Shown in pieces: positions 28,098-37,258 of a DNA stretch of 64,000 bases. Under the pieces are notes generated by a model. That model made no database searches, was not told the origin of the DNA, and saw nothing but the letters and a program-made list of their open reading frames with translations. Made by a program: the position numbers and the translations under genes. The stretch is from Clostridium zeae. Lineage in GTDB: Bacteria; Bacillota; Clostridia; Clostridiales; Clostridiaceae. The stretch covers positions 178,258-242,257 of the forward strand of contig NZ_BMBA01000005.1 in the NCBI RefSeq assembly GCF_017312485.1, read 5' to 3'. Position 1 is the stretch's first letter. Every line of letters begins with the position of its first letter.

Positions 28098-28838
28098 GTG
28101 TTTAGTGCTGAAAATATTGCGAATTTAAACGAACTAGAGTTAGACTTATATAAGTATGTAATTGAAAATATGAATAAAGTAATGTATATGAGAATAAGGG
28201 AATTAGCACAAGAAACTCACGTTTCCACAACTACTATACTTAGGTTTTGTAGAAATATGGGATGTGAGGGGTTTTCTGATTTTAAGGTTAAGTTAAAGAT
28301 GCATGTGAAAGAAAACAATAGTAAGATTCTTGATAATAGCATCAACGCTATAGAAGAGTTTATGGAAAGATCTTTAAATGGCGATTTGGATGAAAGTATA
28401 TTGAAAGCTGCTCAGCTTATAGCTGATTATAATAATGTAATCTTTATAGGAATTGGGAACTCAGGCTTTATAGCAGGGTATGGAGCGCGATATATGTCAA
28501 GTTTAGGAAAGTTTGCGATGCATATAGATGATCCTTATTTCCCACTTATAGGGGAAATGGTCAGTAATAGTGTAACTATAGCACTGTCTGTTTCTGGTGA
28601 AACTGATTCATCTTTAAGACTTGTTAATCTATTAAAGTCTAAAGGAAGCAAGATTATTTCAATAACAAACAGAAAAAGTTCAACTTTGTCAAAGCTTTCC
28701 GATGTTAATATATCATATTACATAAGTACAGAAAATTTTTTAGATAATGCTTTAGAGTATAGAGATGTTACTTCTCAAGTACCTACTGTATATATAATCG
28801 AAGCATTAGCTAGAGAAGTCAATAGATTGTTGCTTTAA
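28098..28838 (+). CDS. RpiR/MurR-family transcriptional regulator
   Basis: Sugar-phosphate-sensing regulator of 246 residues. The N-terminal helix-turn-helix has MRIRELAQETHVSTTTILRFCRNMGCEGFSDFK (about 35-67); the C-terminal SIS domain (about 95-230) has FIGIGNSG, the DSS-type loop SVSGETDSSLRLV and ISITNRKSSTLSKLSDVNI. Members usually control sugar-phosphate or amino-sugar PTS genes, here plausibly the PTS IIB gene downstream. GTG at 28098 is eight bases after AAGGAG; the GTG at 28089 overlaps that site. Confidence 0.88.
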   Translation: MFSAENIANLNELELDLYKYVIENMNKVMYMRIRELAQETHVSTTTILRFCRNMGCEGFSDFKVKLKMHVKENNSKILDNSINAIEEFMERSLNGDLDESILKAAQLIADYNNVIFIGIGNSGFIAGYGARYMSSLGKFAMHIDDPYFPLIGEMVSNSVTIALSVSGETDSSLRLVNLLKSKGSKIISITNRKSSTLSKLSDVNISYYISTENFLDNALEYRDVTSQVPTVYIIEALAREVNRLLL

Positions 28839-28973
28839 ATAACAGCATGTTTCCTATATGTATCATTTTACAATTTGAGTTATATATAACAAAATTGTTT
28901 TAAACCTTTACATAAATATTGAGAAATTATATAATAATTTATATAGAGTATTTTAATATTCTAATTTGTATAT

Positions 28974-28996
28974 TTAATTCTAAAAATTAGAATTAA
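28974..28996. repeat. Perfect inverted repeat upstream of the small protein gene
   Basis: TTAATTCTAA and TTAGAATTAA flank a three-base centre AAA in the 280-base gap between the RpiR gene and the 79-residue protein gene. It could be an operator or a weak hairpin; apart from it, the gap shows only AT-rich sequence. Confidence 0.4.
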
Positions 28997-29118
28997 AGAA
29001 TAGTATATAAAAGGTTTATACAAAATACATATACAAAAATGTATATAGTACAAGCTGTATATTATCTTTATAAGACTAGTTAGGTTTATTTTATAAATAT
29101 ATCTTAGGAGGAATGTAG

Positions 29119-29358
29119 ATGAATACTTATGTAGCAGAACTAAATTGTGCACAGTTAAAGCAGTTGGTGGAGTTTTTTGATAATTATCAAGATGATAATA
29201 TAAAATGCACCATTAAAGAAAATGTAAGCAAAATTAAGGCAACAATGGATGTAGAAACAAGTCTTCCAAAAGATAAGTTGGAATCATACTTAAAAACAAC
29301 ATTTAAGAATAAGTCAAAGTTTGGAATGGCATTGTATTTCGCGATATATGTAAAATAA
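29119..29358 (+). CDS. Small conserved-looking cytoplasmic protein, function unknown
   Basis: A 79-residue protein, slightly basic, with no membrane segment, signal or Cys cluster (one Cys near residue 10 and another near 29). The predicted pattern is helix (AQLKQLVEFFDNY), beta strands (NIKCTIKENVSKIKATMDVE), helix (KDKLESYLKTTF), and a strand. A perfect AGGAGG ahead of the ATG and a terminator straight after the stop support a real gene. I do not recognise the family. Confidence 0.7.
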   Translation: MNTYVAELNCAQLKQLVEFFDNYQDDNIKCTIKENVSKIKATMDVETSLPKDKLESYLKTTFKNKSKFGMALYFAIYVK

Positions 29359-29368
29359 TGAACTAAAG

Positions 29369-29397
29369 AGGATGTATAATAACATCCTTTTATTTTT
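29369..29397 (+). terminator. Intrinsic terminator of the 79-residue protein gene
   Basis: Stem AGGATGT/ACATCCT (29369-29375 with 29382-29388) followed by TTTATTTTTT. Confidence 0.85.
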
Positions 29398-29487
29398 TAC
29401 CGCATACGAAAATATAAATTTAAATATGAACTGGTTTATCTATATATAACTTCAAGCAATTTGAATAGGTTTTTAGGTAATACAGTA

Positions 29488-29590
29488 AAAAAACAAAACT
29501 TATTCGCCTGCCAGAATTTCTTCACGTACGTTCGAAAAAGGCAGATGCGTTAAAAAACTCACTGAAGAAGGGCGCTTCAGCAATTTTTTA
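29488..29590 (+). ncRNA. Unrecognised structured RNA element, copy A
   Basis: An A-rich start (AAAACAAAA), a stem formed by CGCCTGCC (29505-29512) and GGCAGATGCG (29540-29549), a second A-run, then a terminator hairpin CTGAAG/CTTCAG followed by six T. The order, the stem and several sequence blocks (ATTCG, CTG, CAGATG, TCAC, ATTTTTT) recur in copy B at 30040, while loop and terminator-stem bases differ in a pairing-preserving way. This suggests a functional small RNA. I cannot match it to a riboswitch class I know. Confidence 0.5.
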
Positions 29591-29649
29591 TGTAACAACA
29601 TGTTTTTTTTAGTTACAATTTTACAAAACAATATGCTTGTTACATAAAA
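29586..29649. repeat. 13-base inverted repeat upstream of the PTS IIB gene
   Basis: TTTTATGTAACAA (29586-29598) and its exact complement TTGTTACATAAAA (29637-29649), 38 bases apart, end about 80 bases ahead of the IIB start. It overlaps the T tract of element A. It may be a looped operator pair for a regulator (for example the nearby RpiR protein) or a hairpin. Confidence 0.5.
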
Positions 29650-29730
29650 TTATAAAACATTTACATAAGGAAATTTACGAATATATAATTGACTTATACC
29701 ATTTTGTTTGGTTCTATTAGGGGGGATTTT

Positions 29731-30033
29731 ATGAAGAGGATACTTATTGTTTGTGCAGCGGGGATGTCTACCAGTTTATTAGTTAACAAAATGATGAGTG
29801 CTGCAAACGATAGAAATATAGATATAGAGATATTTGCTTTACCCATCTCGAAGTGCGCCAATGTAGGCAGTACAGTAGATGCAGTTCTTCTTGGTCCTCA
29901 AGTTAAGTTTTTAAAGGGACAAGTTGATAAGATAATAAAAGGCAGAGTTCCTGTTGTTGTAATTGATATGAAGGACTACAGTATGATGGATGGTAAGGTA
30001 GTTCTAGATAAAACTCTAGCTCTACTAAAATAG
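29731..30033 (+). CDS. PTS IIB protein, lactose/cellobiose family (orphan)
   Basis: A 100-residue cytoplasmic phosphocarrier. The phosphorylated Cys8 sits in LIVCAAGMSTSLLV, the P-loop of the cellobiose-type IIB domain (about 4-20), followed by a complete Rossmann-like fold with LLGPQVKFLKGQV. The ATG at 29731 follows GGGGGG; the upstream in-frame ATG at 29689 has none. IIA and IIC genes are not beside it, so it either serves a transporter encoded elsewhere or acts in regulation. It lies between two copies of the RNA-like element and ahead of two chemoreceptor genes. Confidence 0.88.
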   Translation: MKRILIVCAAGMSTSLLVNKMMSAANDRNIDIEIFALPISKCANVGSTVDAVLLGPQVKFLKGQVDKIIKGRVPVVVIDMKDYSMMDGKVVLDKTLALLK

Positions 30034-30039
30034 AATTTT

Positions 30040-30137
30040 TAAAAAACAAAATATTCGTCTGTCGAGGTTTATTGTTTATCTTCAAAAGGTCAGATGGTCA
30101 AAAAAATCACTAAGAAATAGCTTAGCGATTTTTTTTA
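30040..30137 (+). ncRNA. Unrecognised structured RNA element, copy B
   Basis: Starts seven bases after the PTS IIB stop codon with AAAAAACAAAATATTCG, forms a stem between CGTCTG (30056-30061) and CAGATG (30091-30096), has an A7 run, and ends in the hairpin CTAAG/CTTAG with TCAC and GCGA flanks and eight T. It parallels copy A at 29488 element by element. It ends before the sigma-D-like promoter of the chemoreceptor gene, so it is not that gene's leader; it is the IIB 3' end, an independent small RNA, or both. Confidence 0.5.
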
Positions 30138-30182
30138 TTTACATGTTTACGAAACAAAAAATATTTAAGGGTAAATTAGATG

Positions 30183-30209
30183 TAAAAAAATGAAGAAAAA
30201 TGTCGATAA
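30183..30209 (+). promoter_or_regulatory. Sigma-D (flagellar/chemotaxis) promoter of the first chemoreceptor
   Basis: TAAA (30183-30186), a 15-base spacer and GTCGATAA (30202-30209) match the Gram-positive sigma-D consensus TAAA-N15-GCCGATAA at all but one position. It lies 31 bases ahead of the start codon. Confidence 0.75.
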
Positions 30210-30240
30210 TTAATTATATTAAACCTCAGGAGGACATTTT

Positions 30241-32259
30241 ATGACTAAACTTAAGAAAAACAAAGGAATATGGAATTTAAAACTTAGAAGCATTCGTGTA
30301 AAGTTAGTACTTATGTTAATTTTTATTTGCCAAGTTCCTTTAATAACATTTGGGCTTTCAGCTTATAACAAATCAAATAAAATACTATTTGATAAGCTTA
30401 AGACTACTACTAATCAAGAATTAGAATTAGTTGATGGATCAATTGATAATTACTTTAAAGGCATTATTTCAAATACTACGATGCTTTCTAATAATGTGGA
30501 TTTTAAAGAAATTATGCTTCAGCCAGAATATGAGGGGGATGCTCTTGGAATAGAGAAAGAATTAAAAGAAAGTAACGAAGATATAGAACAAGTAATATTT
30601 TCTACTGTAGATAAAAAGGTTATAAGATACCCTGAACGTAAGGTAGATCCTAACTATGATCCAACTGTAAGGCCTTGGTATAAAGGCGCAATAGAAAATG
30701 AAGGCAATGTAACGTTCTCTCAACCTTATAAATCTACTACAGGTAACTTTGTTATATCAGTATCCAAGACTGTAAGTAATAATGGCTCTGTAGTAGGAGT
30801 TGTTTCAGTAGATATAGATTTAAGTAACATATCTAAAGGGATGGGAAAGATTAAGATTGGAAATGATGGCTATGTATTTATAAGCGATGCACAAGGATTA
30901 ATGATATCACATCCAGATAAATCACTGTTAGGCGGAGATATTAATACAAAGCTTGGTTATTGGGAAGAGGTCAAGAAGAATCCTAGGGGCTTTACCCAGT
31001 ATGAAGATAAGGGAGAAGAGACATTTGTAAGCTATAATACCAATGCTATGACTGGGTGGAAGATAATGGCATCTATGAAAGAGAGCGAATTAAAGAATGA
31101 TACAAATCCTATCACTAAGCTTCTTATAGCCTTTTTCATTATAGTTCTACCTATAAACATACTAGTAGCATCTTTATTTAGTAGAGTTATTAATAAGAGT
31201 ATAAAGAAGTTAAAAGAAGTATTTAATAAGGCATCATCAGGAGACTTAACTGAAAGAATTAACATTAATTCAAAGGATGAGTTTGAAGAGTTAGCAGACA
31301 GCTTTAACCAAATGACTGATGGGATATGCATTTTAATAGGGAATGTAAAACAGTCTTCAGACACGATTAATAAGACATCAGTATCAATTGCTTTAATGAG
31401 TGATCAGACTGCAAATGCCATAGATGATATAGCGAAAACTATTGACCAAGTTGCCTCAGGAAGTACTGAGCAAGCTAGGGACATTGAAGATGGAGTATCA
31501 GATTTACAATCATTGGTATCTAAGCTTCAAGAAATAGGTGATCAAGCACGAAGTATGTATAAGATATCTGGAAATACAGATGAAATGACTAAAGATGGTT
31601 TAGTTGTAATGGATATGTTATCTACTAAATCTTTAGATACCGAAGAGGCATCTAATAAGATAGAAGTTGCAGTAAAAGATATGAGTGAAGCTTCAAGTAA
31701 TATCAAGGCTATAACTAAAAGTATCAATGAAATTGCTGAACAAACTAATTTATTAGCATTAAATGCAGCAATTGAAGCTGCTAGAGCTGGCGAAGCTGGT
31801 AAAGGATTTTCTATAGTAGCTGATGAGATAAGAAAACTTGCTGAGCAGTCAACTGTAGCAACTAAAGATATTGAAGTGCTTATAGATAAAGTAGATGATA
31901 AATCAAAAGTTGCTGTTATAGCAGTAAGTAATGCGAAGGCAACTATAAAAGAACAAGGAGAGGCTGTAAATAAAACTAAGATTACCTTCAAGGATATAGC
32001 TGATGCAATTAACAACTTAGTTATCATGATTAATAGTGTCCAGTCATCCATTGAGGGTATTAATAAAGATAAAAATTCAATAATGGAGAAAATGCAGAAT
32101 CTCTCAGCAATATCTGAACAAACAGCCGCAAGTACGGAAGAAGTTTCTGCAGCAACGGAAGAAGTCTCTGCCTCTATGGACGAGTTCAGTGACAATGCTA
32201 AAAATCTTAAGATTTTGTCAGAAAACTTAGAAAGTGATATAAATAAGTTTAAAATTTAG
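30241..32259 (+). CDS. Methyl-accepting chemotaxis protein with dCache sensor (first of two)
   Basis: Chemoreceptor of 672 residues. Membrane helix about 18-38; extracellular dCache_1 domain about 40-285 with the [20 protein letters not shown] signature; second membrane helix about 290-312; HAMP about 315-370; then the signalling domain with the hairpin tip [27 protein letters not shown] and methylation helices. dCache domains of this type commonly bind amino acids or other small metabolites; the ligand cannot be read here. AGGAGG precedes the ATG, and a sigma-D-like promoter is just upstream, tying it to motility. Confidence 0.94.
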   Translation: MTKLKKNKGIWNLKLRSIRVKLVLMLIFICQVPLITFGLSAYNKSNKILFDKLKTTTNQELELVDGSIDNYFKGIISNTTMLSNNVDFKEIMLQPEYEGDALGIEKELKESNEDIEQVIFSTVDKKVIRYPERKVDPNYDPTVRPWYKGAIENEGNVTFSQPYKSTTGNFVISVSKTVSNNGSVVGVVSVDIDLSNISKGMGKIKIGNDGYVFISDAQGLMISHPDKSLLGGDINTKLGYWEEVKKNPRGFTQYEDKGEETFVSYNTNAMTGWKIMASMKESELKNDTNPITKLLIAFFIIVLPINILVASLFSRVINKSIKKLKEVFNKASSGDLTERININSKDEFEELADSFNQMTDGICILIGNVKQSSDTINKTSVSIALMSDQTANAIDDIAKTIDQVASGSTEQARDIEDGVSDLQSLVSKLQEIGDQARSMYKISGNTDEMTKDGLVVMDMLSTKSLDTEEASNKIEVAVKDMSEASSNIKAITKSINEIAEQTNLLALNAAIEAARAGEAGKGFSIVADEIRKLAEQSTVATKDIEVLIDKVDDKSKVAVIAVSNAKATIKEQGEAVNKTKITFKDIADAINNLVIMINSVQSSIEGINKDKNSIMEKMQNLSAISEQTAASTEEVSAATEEVSASMDEFSDNAKNLKILSENLESDINKFKI

Positions 32260-32311
32260 TATTAATAATATTTATTGAAAATAGAAAAAGTTATATAATA
32301 AATAATTGGGA

Positions 32312-32348
32312 AAATCAGCATAAGTGTATATTTATGCTGATTTTTTTG
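32312..32348 (+). terminator. Intrinsic terminator of the first chemoreceptor gene
   Basis: Stem AAATCAGCATAA/TTATGCTGATTT around an eight-base loop, followed by a run of T. Confidence 0.88.
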
Positions 32349-32457
32349 TGATTACAACAGCTTATGTTTATTTAATAATAATTATTATGCATTCTGAATT
32401 TTAATAAAAAATTTTTTTATATTAAATAATTAATTAAAATTATTTCTTTCCAGTTAT

Positions 32458-32483
32458 TAAAAATATTGTTATAATGTCGATAT
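32458..32483 (+). promoter_or_regulatory. Sigma-D-like promoter of the second chemoreceptor
   Basis: TAAA (32458-32461), 14 bases, GTCGATAT (32476-32483). A sigma-A-like TATAAT overlaps it (32470-32475). The start codon is 213 bases downstream, an unusually long leader compared with the first receptor gene. Confidence 0.6.
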
Positions 32484-32695
32484 ATATATGTAAATGTTGA
32501 TATAAGTCTAAATGTATTATTTTTGTAAGGGGATTTTTAATATATTATTAAGGCTGTATAGTGAAAAGTTATGGTTTGAATAGGAAAACAATACTTGAAT
32601 TGTGTATCAAATTTAAGTTTAAAAATTAATAGCTAGTTTGCACTTAGGTTTTTATCAATATAAGCACAGTTATATATTTTTAAGGGGGAGAAATA

Positions 32696-34735
32696 ATGAA
32701 AAAAGATCAACAGCAAAAGAAAAAGGGAAATGATGAAAAGCGGTTTAAGTTTAGGAGCATAAGAGTGAAGCTCATACTTATGATGATCTTCATATGTCAA
32801 ATTCCTTTAATTACTTATGGGGTAGTAGCATATAAAAAATCTTACGACATAATTTTGAACAAGTTTAAGGTTACAACGAATCAAGAGGTTGGTCTAGTAA
32901 ATCAATCATTAGATAACTATTTTAATGGAATTGTTTCAAGTACAACTATGCTTTCCAATGATTATAACTTAGCAAATTTAAGCATTCATCCAGAAAGCGA
33001 GGAGTATGCAAAAGACGTAATAAAGCAAGTAAAAGAAAGCAATGGAGATATCGAACAAATACTTTTTTCTACCACTGATAAAAAATTAATATCTTATCCT
33101 GAAACAAACTTCGCGTCTGATTATAATCCTACCGAAAGAGGTTGGTACAAAAATGCTATGGAAAATAAGGGGAAGGTTTCATTTTCAGAACCTTATAAGT
33201 CTTTAGGAACAGGCAATAATATAATATCTGCTTCCAAAGCTGTAGTAAAAGACGGTGCTATAGTTGGAGTAGTTACCATAAATATAAACTTAAGTACTTT
33301 AGCTAACAATATGTCAAAGATAACTTTAGGTAATGAGGGTTATGTATACGTAAGTGACAAAAATGGTATCATGATAGCTCACCCTGATAAGACACTTTTA
33401 GGAAAAGATGATACAACTAAGCAGACATATTGGAGTGAAGTGAAAAACTCCAAGAATGGATTAGCTGAATACATATACACAAAAACAGGGGAAACAAAAT
33501 TTGCAAGTTACATGACTAATGATATTACTGGTTGGAAGATAATGGCTTCAATGAAGAAGAATGAAATAAATACTGACACAAAAGTATTAAATAGTCTTCT
33601 TTATATGTTTTTAGCTGGTGCCTTAATTATAAATGTAATAGTAGCATTTTTATTTAGTGAGATGATTAATAAAAATATTAAGAAGTTAAGATTTGCCCTA
33701 AATGGAGCTGCAAAGGGTGATTTGACTAATGAGTTAGCTATTAATTCTAAAGATGAATTTGAAGATTTAGCAGAGAGCTATAATGAAATGAGTAAGGGTA
33801 TAAGTGCGCTTATTGCAAACGTGAAAAATTCAACTGATACTATAAATAAAACTTCTATAGATCTTTCGACTATTAGTGAGCAAACAACAAATGCAATTGA
33901 GGATATAGCTAAAACTATAGATCAAGTTGCTAGTGGAAGCACTCAGCAAGCAAGAGATGTTGAAGCAGGAGTGTCTGAGCTTGAAGCTTTGGTTAAGAAA
34001 CTTCAAAGCATATATGAACAAACAACTAATATGACTAGGGTATCAACTGATACAGATAAGATGACTAAAAATGGATTAGTAGTTATGGATGCACTTTCAG
34101 ATAAGTCAATGGATACAAGTAAAGCATCAGATAAAATAGAGTTAGCGGTTAAGGATATGAGAGATTCATCTTTAAATATTCAAGAAATAACAAAAACTAT
34201 AAATAGTATTGCAGAACAAACAAATCTTCTAGCGTTAAATGCAGCAATTGAAGCAGCAAGAGCTGGAGAAGCAGGACGAGGATTTTCAATAGTAGCTGAT
34301 GAAATTAGAACTCTAGCAGAGCAGTCTACTCAATCAACAAAAGATATACAAGCACTTATAGAACAAGTTAATGAAAAGTCAATGATTGCAGTAAAATCTG
34401 TTACTGAAGCTAAAACTACAATAGAGGAACAAGGCAATGCGGTAAAAGAAACCAAGGAAACCTTTAATGAAATATCTAAAGCTATTGATAAGTTAGCTAT
34501 GATGATTGGTACTGTTCAGCAATCAATAAATGGCATAAATAAAGATAAGGATTCCATAATGGATAAAATGCAGAATATGTCTGCTATATCAGAAGAAACT
34601 GCTGCAAGTACAGAGCAAGTTTCAGCAGCGACTCAACAGGTATCTGCAAGTATGGATTCATTTAATGAAAAAGCAGCTAATTTGAAAGAATTATCTAATG
34701 GGTTAGAAGAAGATGTAGATAAATTTAAAATCTAA
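32696..34735 (+). CDS. Methyl-accepting chemotaxis protein with dCache sensor (second of two)
   Basis: A 679-residue paralogue of the preceding receptor with the same order: lysine-rich N tail, membrane helix (about 25-45), dCache_1 domain with [23 protein letters not shown], second helix (about 297-318), HAMP, and signalling domain with the tip [26 protein letters not shown]. The cytoplasmic halves are much more alike than the sensor halves, so the pair probably arose by duplication and now sense different ligands. GGGGGAG precedes the ATG. Confidence 0.94.
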   Translation: MKKDQQQKKKGNDEKRFKFRSIRVKLILMMIFICQIPLITYGVVAYKKSYDIILNKFKVTTNQEVGLVNQSLDNYFNGIVSSTTMLSNDYNLANLSIHPESEEYAKDVIKQVKESNGDIEQILFSTTDKKLISYPETNFASDYNPTERGWYKNAMENKGKVSFSEPYKSLGTGNNIISASKAVVKDGAIVGVVTININLSTLANNMSKITLGNEGYVYVSDKNGIMIAHPDKTLLGKDDTTKQTYWSEVKNSKNGLAEYIYTKTGETKFASYMTNDITGWKIMASMKKNEINTDTKVLNSLLYMFLAGALIINVIVAFLFSEMINKNIKKLRFALNGAAKGDLTNELAINSKDEFEDLAESYNEMSKGISALIANVKNSTDTINKTSIDLSTISEQTTNAIEDIAKTIDQVASGSTQQARDVEAGVSELEALVKKLQSIYEQTTNMTRVSTDTDKMTKNGLVVMDALSDKSMDTSKASDKIELAVKDMRDSSLNIQEITKTINSIAEQTNLLALNAAIEAARAGEAGRGFSIVADEIRTLAEQSTQSTKDIQALIEQVNEKSMIAVKSVTEAKTTIEEQGNAVKETKETFNEISKAIDKLAMMIGTVQQSINGINKDKDSIMDKMQNMSAISEETAASTEQVSAATQQVSASMDSFNEKAANLKELSNGLEEDVDKFKI

Positions 34736-34801
34736 TAAAGGATGTACAACCTTGATCCGAAGTTTATTTCGAAATGAAGTGGTTCATCTATACAATAAAT
34801 G

Positions 34802-34850
34802 AGAAGCTTAGTGTTGCAATAATTAATTGCAGTACTAAGCTTCTTTGTTT
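34802..34850 (+). terminator. Intrinsic terminator of the second chemoreceptor gene
   Basis: AGAAGCTTAGT...TGCAAT pairs with ATTGCA...ACTAAGCTTCT in an imperfect 17-base stem, followed by TTGTTT. Confidence 0.8.
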
Positions 34851-34965
34851 AATTTGTGGAAAAGTATAGAGTTTTAAGCTTAATTACTTCAAAGGAATTT
34901 TTATTATCAACTTTGTTAAGTAGGCATATTATATTATTGATTATTTTATAAGGGATTGATGAAAC

Positions 34966-36555
34966 TTGAATAGAAATATAGAAACACATAAGACTAGTAT
35001 AATAATACTTACTTACAACAATATAGAATATACAAAAAAATGCATAGATAGTATAAGAAAATTTGCAGATCATTTGGATTACGAAATTATAGTTATAGAT
35101 AATAATTCTTCTGATGAAACTAAAGATTGGTTGAAGAGCTGTGATGATATAAGATGCATATTTAATGAAAGCAATATGGGCTTTCCAAAGGGCTGTAACC
35201 AAGGAATAAATATTGCAACAGGAGATAGTGTTTTGTTATTAAATAATGATGTTATAGTTACTCCAAGATGGCTCAATAATCTATCTTTGGCCTTGTGGAG
35301 TAATGAGAGTGTAGGGGCAGTTGGTGCAGTAACTAATAATTGCTCTTATTATCAGACCATACCTACAACATATACTAATTACGATGAACTTATTGAATTT
35401 GCAGATAAGTATAATGATTCAGATGAAAAGAAATGGGAGCAGAGGATTAAGTTAATTGGTTTTTGTATGCTTATAAAAAGGTCGGTTATAAACGAAGTAG
35501 GATTACTGGATGAAAGATTTACACCAGGAAATTATGAGGATGATGATTATTCATATAGAATAATAAAAGCTGGATATAAGCTTTTGTTATGTAAAGATAC
35601 CTTTATTCACCATTATGGCAGTGTTTCTTATAAAAAAGATCAAGGTAGCACAAATAATATAATGTATGAAAATTACAGAAAGTTTATTGAGAAGTGGGGC
35701 TTTGATCCAAGCAGTATGACGCTTATAAGATATGAGTTTTTAAATAAAATAATTAAGATCGATAATAGCACAATGAATATACTAGATATTGGTTGTGGAT
35801 GTGGAGCAACTTGTCTAAAAATACGAGACGAGTATAGAAATGCAAGTCTCTTTGGAATAGAAAAAAATACTGCAGCAGCCTCTATTGCCAAAACTTTTAT
35901 GAATGTAAAGGTAGGAGATGTAGAAAACATTGAATTTGACTATGAGGAAAAATTTTTTGATTACATCATAATAAGTGAACTAGTTCAATATCTTCATTAT
36001 CCAGAAAGACTTTTGAGTAATATTAAGAAATATCTAAAACCAGATGGACATTTAATATTGCTAGTTCCAAATGCTATGTATTTTTCAAAGATAAAACAAT
36101 TGATTAATGGTAGTTGGAGATATGATGATGGATGTTTAGGTGGCGAAAGTGCAAGTTTCTTTACTTTTAATGATTTATACAAGCTTCTTGTTGATTGTAG
36201 GTATTATAACATTAAGGCAGAAGGTATACTACAACAAACTAATAAAGAAGATGAGGAGTTTATAGAGATACTATTATCTATATCAAAACCAGATATGAGA
36301 ATTCAGTACGTATCTTCTAGATATATAGTTTTAGCCGATAATAGTGAGTATAGTATGGACCGAAAATTAGCCTATATACTTAGGCGAATAGAATATGATG
36401 TTGATGGTGAAGAAAGTGTAGAAAAAATTGCTCAATTATTTTCTTCTAATAGGCTTTCAATGGAAGATATAGATAGAGCTATTGAGAAGCATATAATTTT
36501 AAAAAATAAGTTAAGAAGTATCATGAAAAAGATATATTTGGAGGAAAAAAGATGA
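34966..36555 (+). CDS. Family 2 glycosyltransferase fused to a SAM-dependent methyltransferase
   Basis: A 529-residue fusion that opens the glycan locus. Residues about 5-245 are a GT-A glycosyltransferase (TSIIILTYNN, IVIDNNSSDET, NMGFPKGCNQGI, the DXD-like LLLNNDV, later ERFTPGNYEDDDY) of the rhamnosyltransferase-like GT2 group. Residues about 265-400 are a class I methyltransferase with the SAM motif ILDIGCGCGATCL and IISELVQYLHYPERLL. The last 130 residues are an alpha-helical tail I do not recognise. The protein could add a sugar and methylate the chain (cap it). The start is TTG after AAGGGATTGAT. It overlaps the next gene by four bases. Confidence 0.88.
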   Translation: MNRNIETHKTSIIILTYNNIEYTKKCIDSIRKFADHLDYEIIVIDNNSSDETKDWLKSCDDIRCIFNESNMGFPKGCNQGINIATGDSVLLLNNDVIVTPRWLNNLSLALWSNESVGAVGAVTNNCSYYQTIPTTYTNYDELIEFADKYNDSDEKKWEQRIKLIGFCMLIKRSVINEVGLLDERFTPGNYEDDDYSYRIIKAGYKLLLCKDTFIHHYGSVSYKKDQGSTNNIMYENYRKFIEKWGFDPSSMTLIRYEFLNKIIKIDNSTMNILDIGCGCGATCLKIRDEYRNASLFGIEKNTAAASIAKTFMNVKVGDVENIEFDYEEKFFDYIIISELVQYLHYPERLLSNIKKYLKPDGHLILLVPNAMYFSKIKQLINGSWRYDDGCLGGESASFFTFNDLYKLLVDCRYYNIKAEGILQQTNKEDEEFIEILLSISKPDMRIQYVSSRYIVLADNSEYSMDRKLAYILRRIEYDVDGEESVEKIAQLFSSNRLSMEDIDRAIEKHIILKNKLRSIMKKIYLEEKR

Positions 36556-37241
36556 ATGATAAAAAAGTTGCATTTATAACCTCTGTGAATGATGAAGAAT
36601 TATATGAAGAATCAAAGTTTTATGTGGAGCATCTAATAATCCCTGAAGATTCGGAAATTGAAGTAGAATTTATTAAAATTAAAGATTTCAACTCAATAAC
36701 AAGTGCCTATAATGAAGGAATTAGAAGGTCAGATGCAAAGTACAAGATTTTCATGCATCAAGATGTATTCATAGTGAATAAAAACTTTATACAGGATATC
36801 TTACACATATTTAATCTAGATAAAAATATAGGAATGATTGGTATGGTTGGGTGCAAGACAATTCCAGTTAATGGAGTGTGGTGGGAAGCAAGTGACTGCT
36901 TAGGCAAGGTTGCAGACAGTCATATTGGAAGTATGGAGATCATCAATTTTCACGAAGTAAAAGATATATATGAAGAAGTAGAAGCTATAGATGGGTTAAT
37001 TATGATAACACAGTATGATATACCTTGGAGAGAAGATATATTTCAAGGTTGGCACTTTTATGATGTATCTCACAGTCTTGAATTCAAGAGGAATGGCTAT
37101 AAGGTTGTAGTTCCAAATCAGCAGTCAATCTGGTGTATACATGATTGTGGAAGAATAGAATTAGATTTTAGTTATGAAGATGGTAGAAAAAAGTTGCTTG
37201 ATGAGTATGCAGAAGATATAAATACTCTAAAAGTTACCTAA
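36552..37241 (+). CDS. StrF-like glycosyltransferase domain protein
   Basis: A 229-residue protein resembling the small GT-A-like family found in StrF and surface-glycan clusters: FITSVNDEELYEESKFYVEHL, the IFMHQDVFIVNKNFI nucleotide/metal region (His-Gln-Asp in place of DXD), AIDGLIMITQYDIPWRED, and GWHFYDVSHSLEFKRNGY. It starts within the stop codon of the fusion gene (ATGA overlap), so they are translationally coupled and probably act on the same glycan. Donor and acceptor are unknown. Confidence 0.78.
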   Translation: MNDKKVAFITSVNDEELYEESKFYVEHLIIPEDSEIEVEFIKIKDFNSITSAYNEGIRRSDAKYKIFMHQDVFIVNKNFIQDILHIFNLDKNIGMIGMVGCKTIPVNGVWWEASDCLGKVADSHIGSMEIINFHEVKDIYEEVEAIDGLIMITQYDIPWREDIFQGWHFYDVSHSLEFKRNGYKVVVPNQQSIWCIHDCGRIELDFSYEDGRKKLLDEYAEDINTLKVT

Positions 37242-37258
37242 ACTATTTGGGAGGAGAT

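Larger units (their letters stand above)
29359..29730. other. 372-base intergenic region with terminator, RNA-like element A and an inverted repeat
   Basis: No protein gene is visible. It holds the terminator at 29369, the structured element at 29488-29590, the inverted repeat at 29586-29649 and the ribosome binding site of the PTS IIB gene. Confidence 0.6.
32260..32695. other. 436-base gap between the two chemoreceptor genes
   Basis: Holds the terminator of the first gene (32312-32348), the sigma-D-like promoter of the second (32458-32483), and a 200-base AT-rich leader with no reading frame. I see no riboswitch consensus in the leader. Confidence 0.5.

Noticed and set aside
29488..30137. 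The paired RNA-like elements as known riboswitches (cyclic di-GMP I, preQ1, guanidine types)
   Set aside because: Their conserved cores, as I remember them, are missing; similarity is limited to a stem followed by an A-run and a terminator.
31542..32195. Long open frame antisense to the chemoreceptor signalling domain
   Set aside because: It mirrors the repetitive codon pattern of the sense gene, has no ribosome binding site, and its Ser/Ala/Leu-rich product is typical of antisense shadows.
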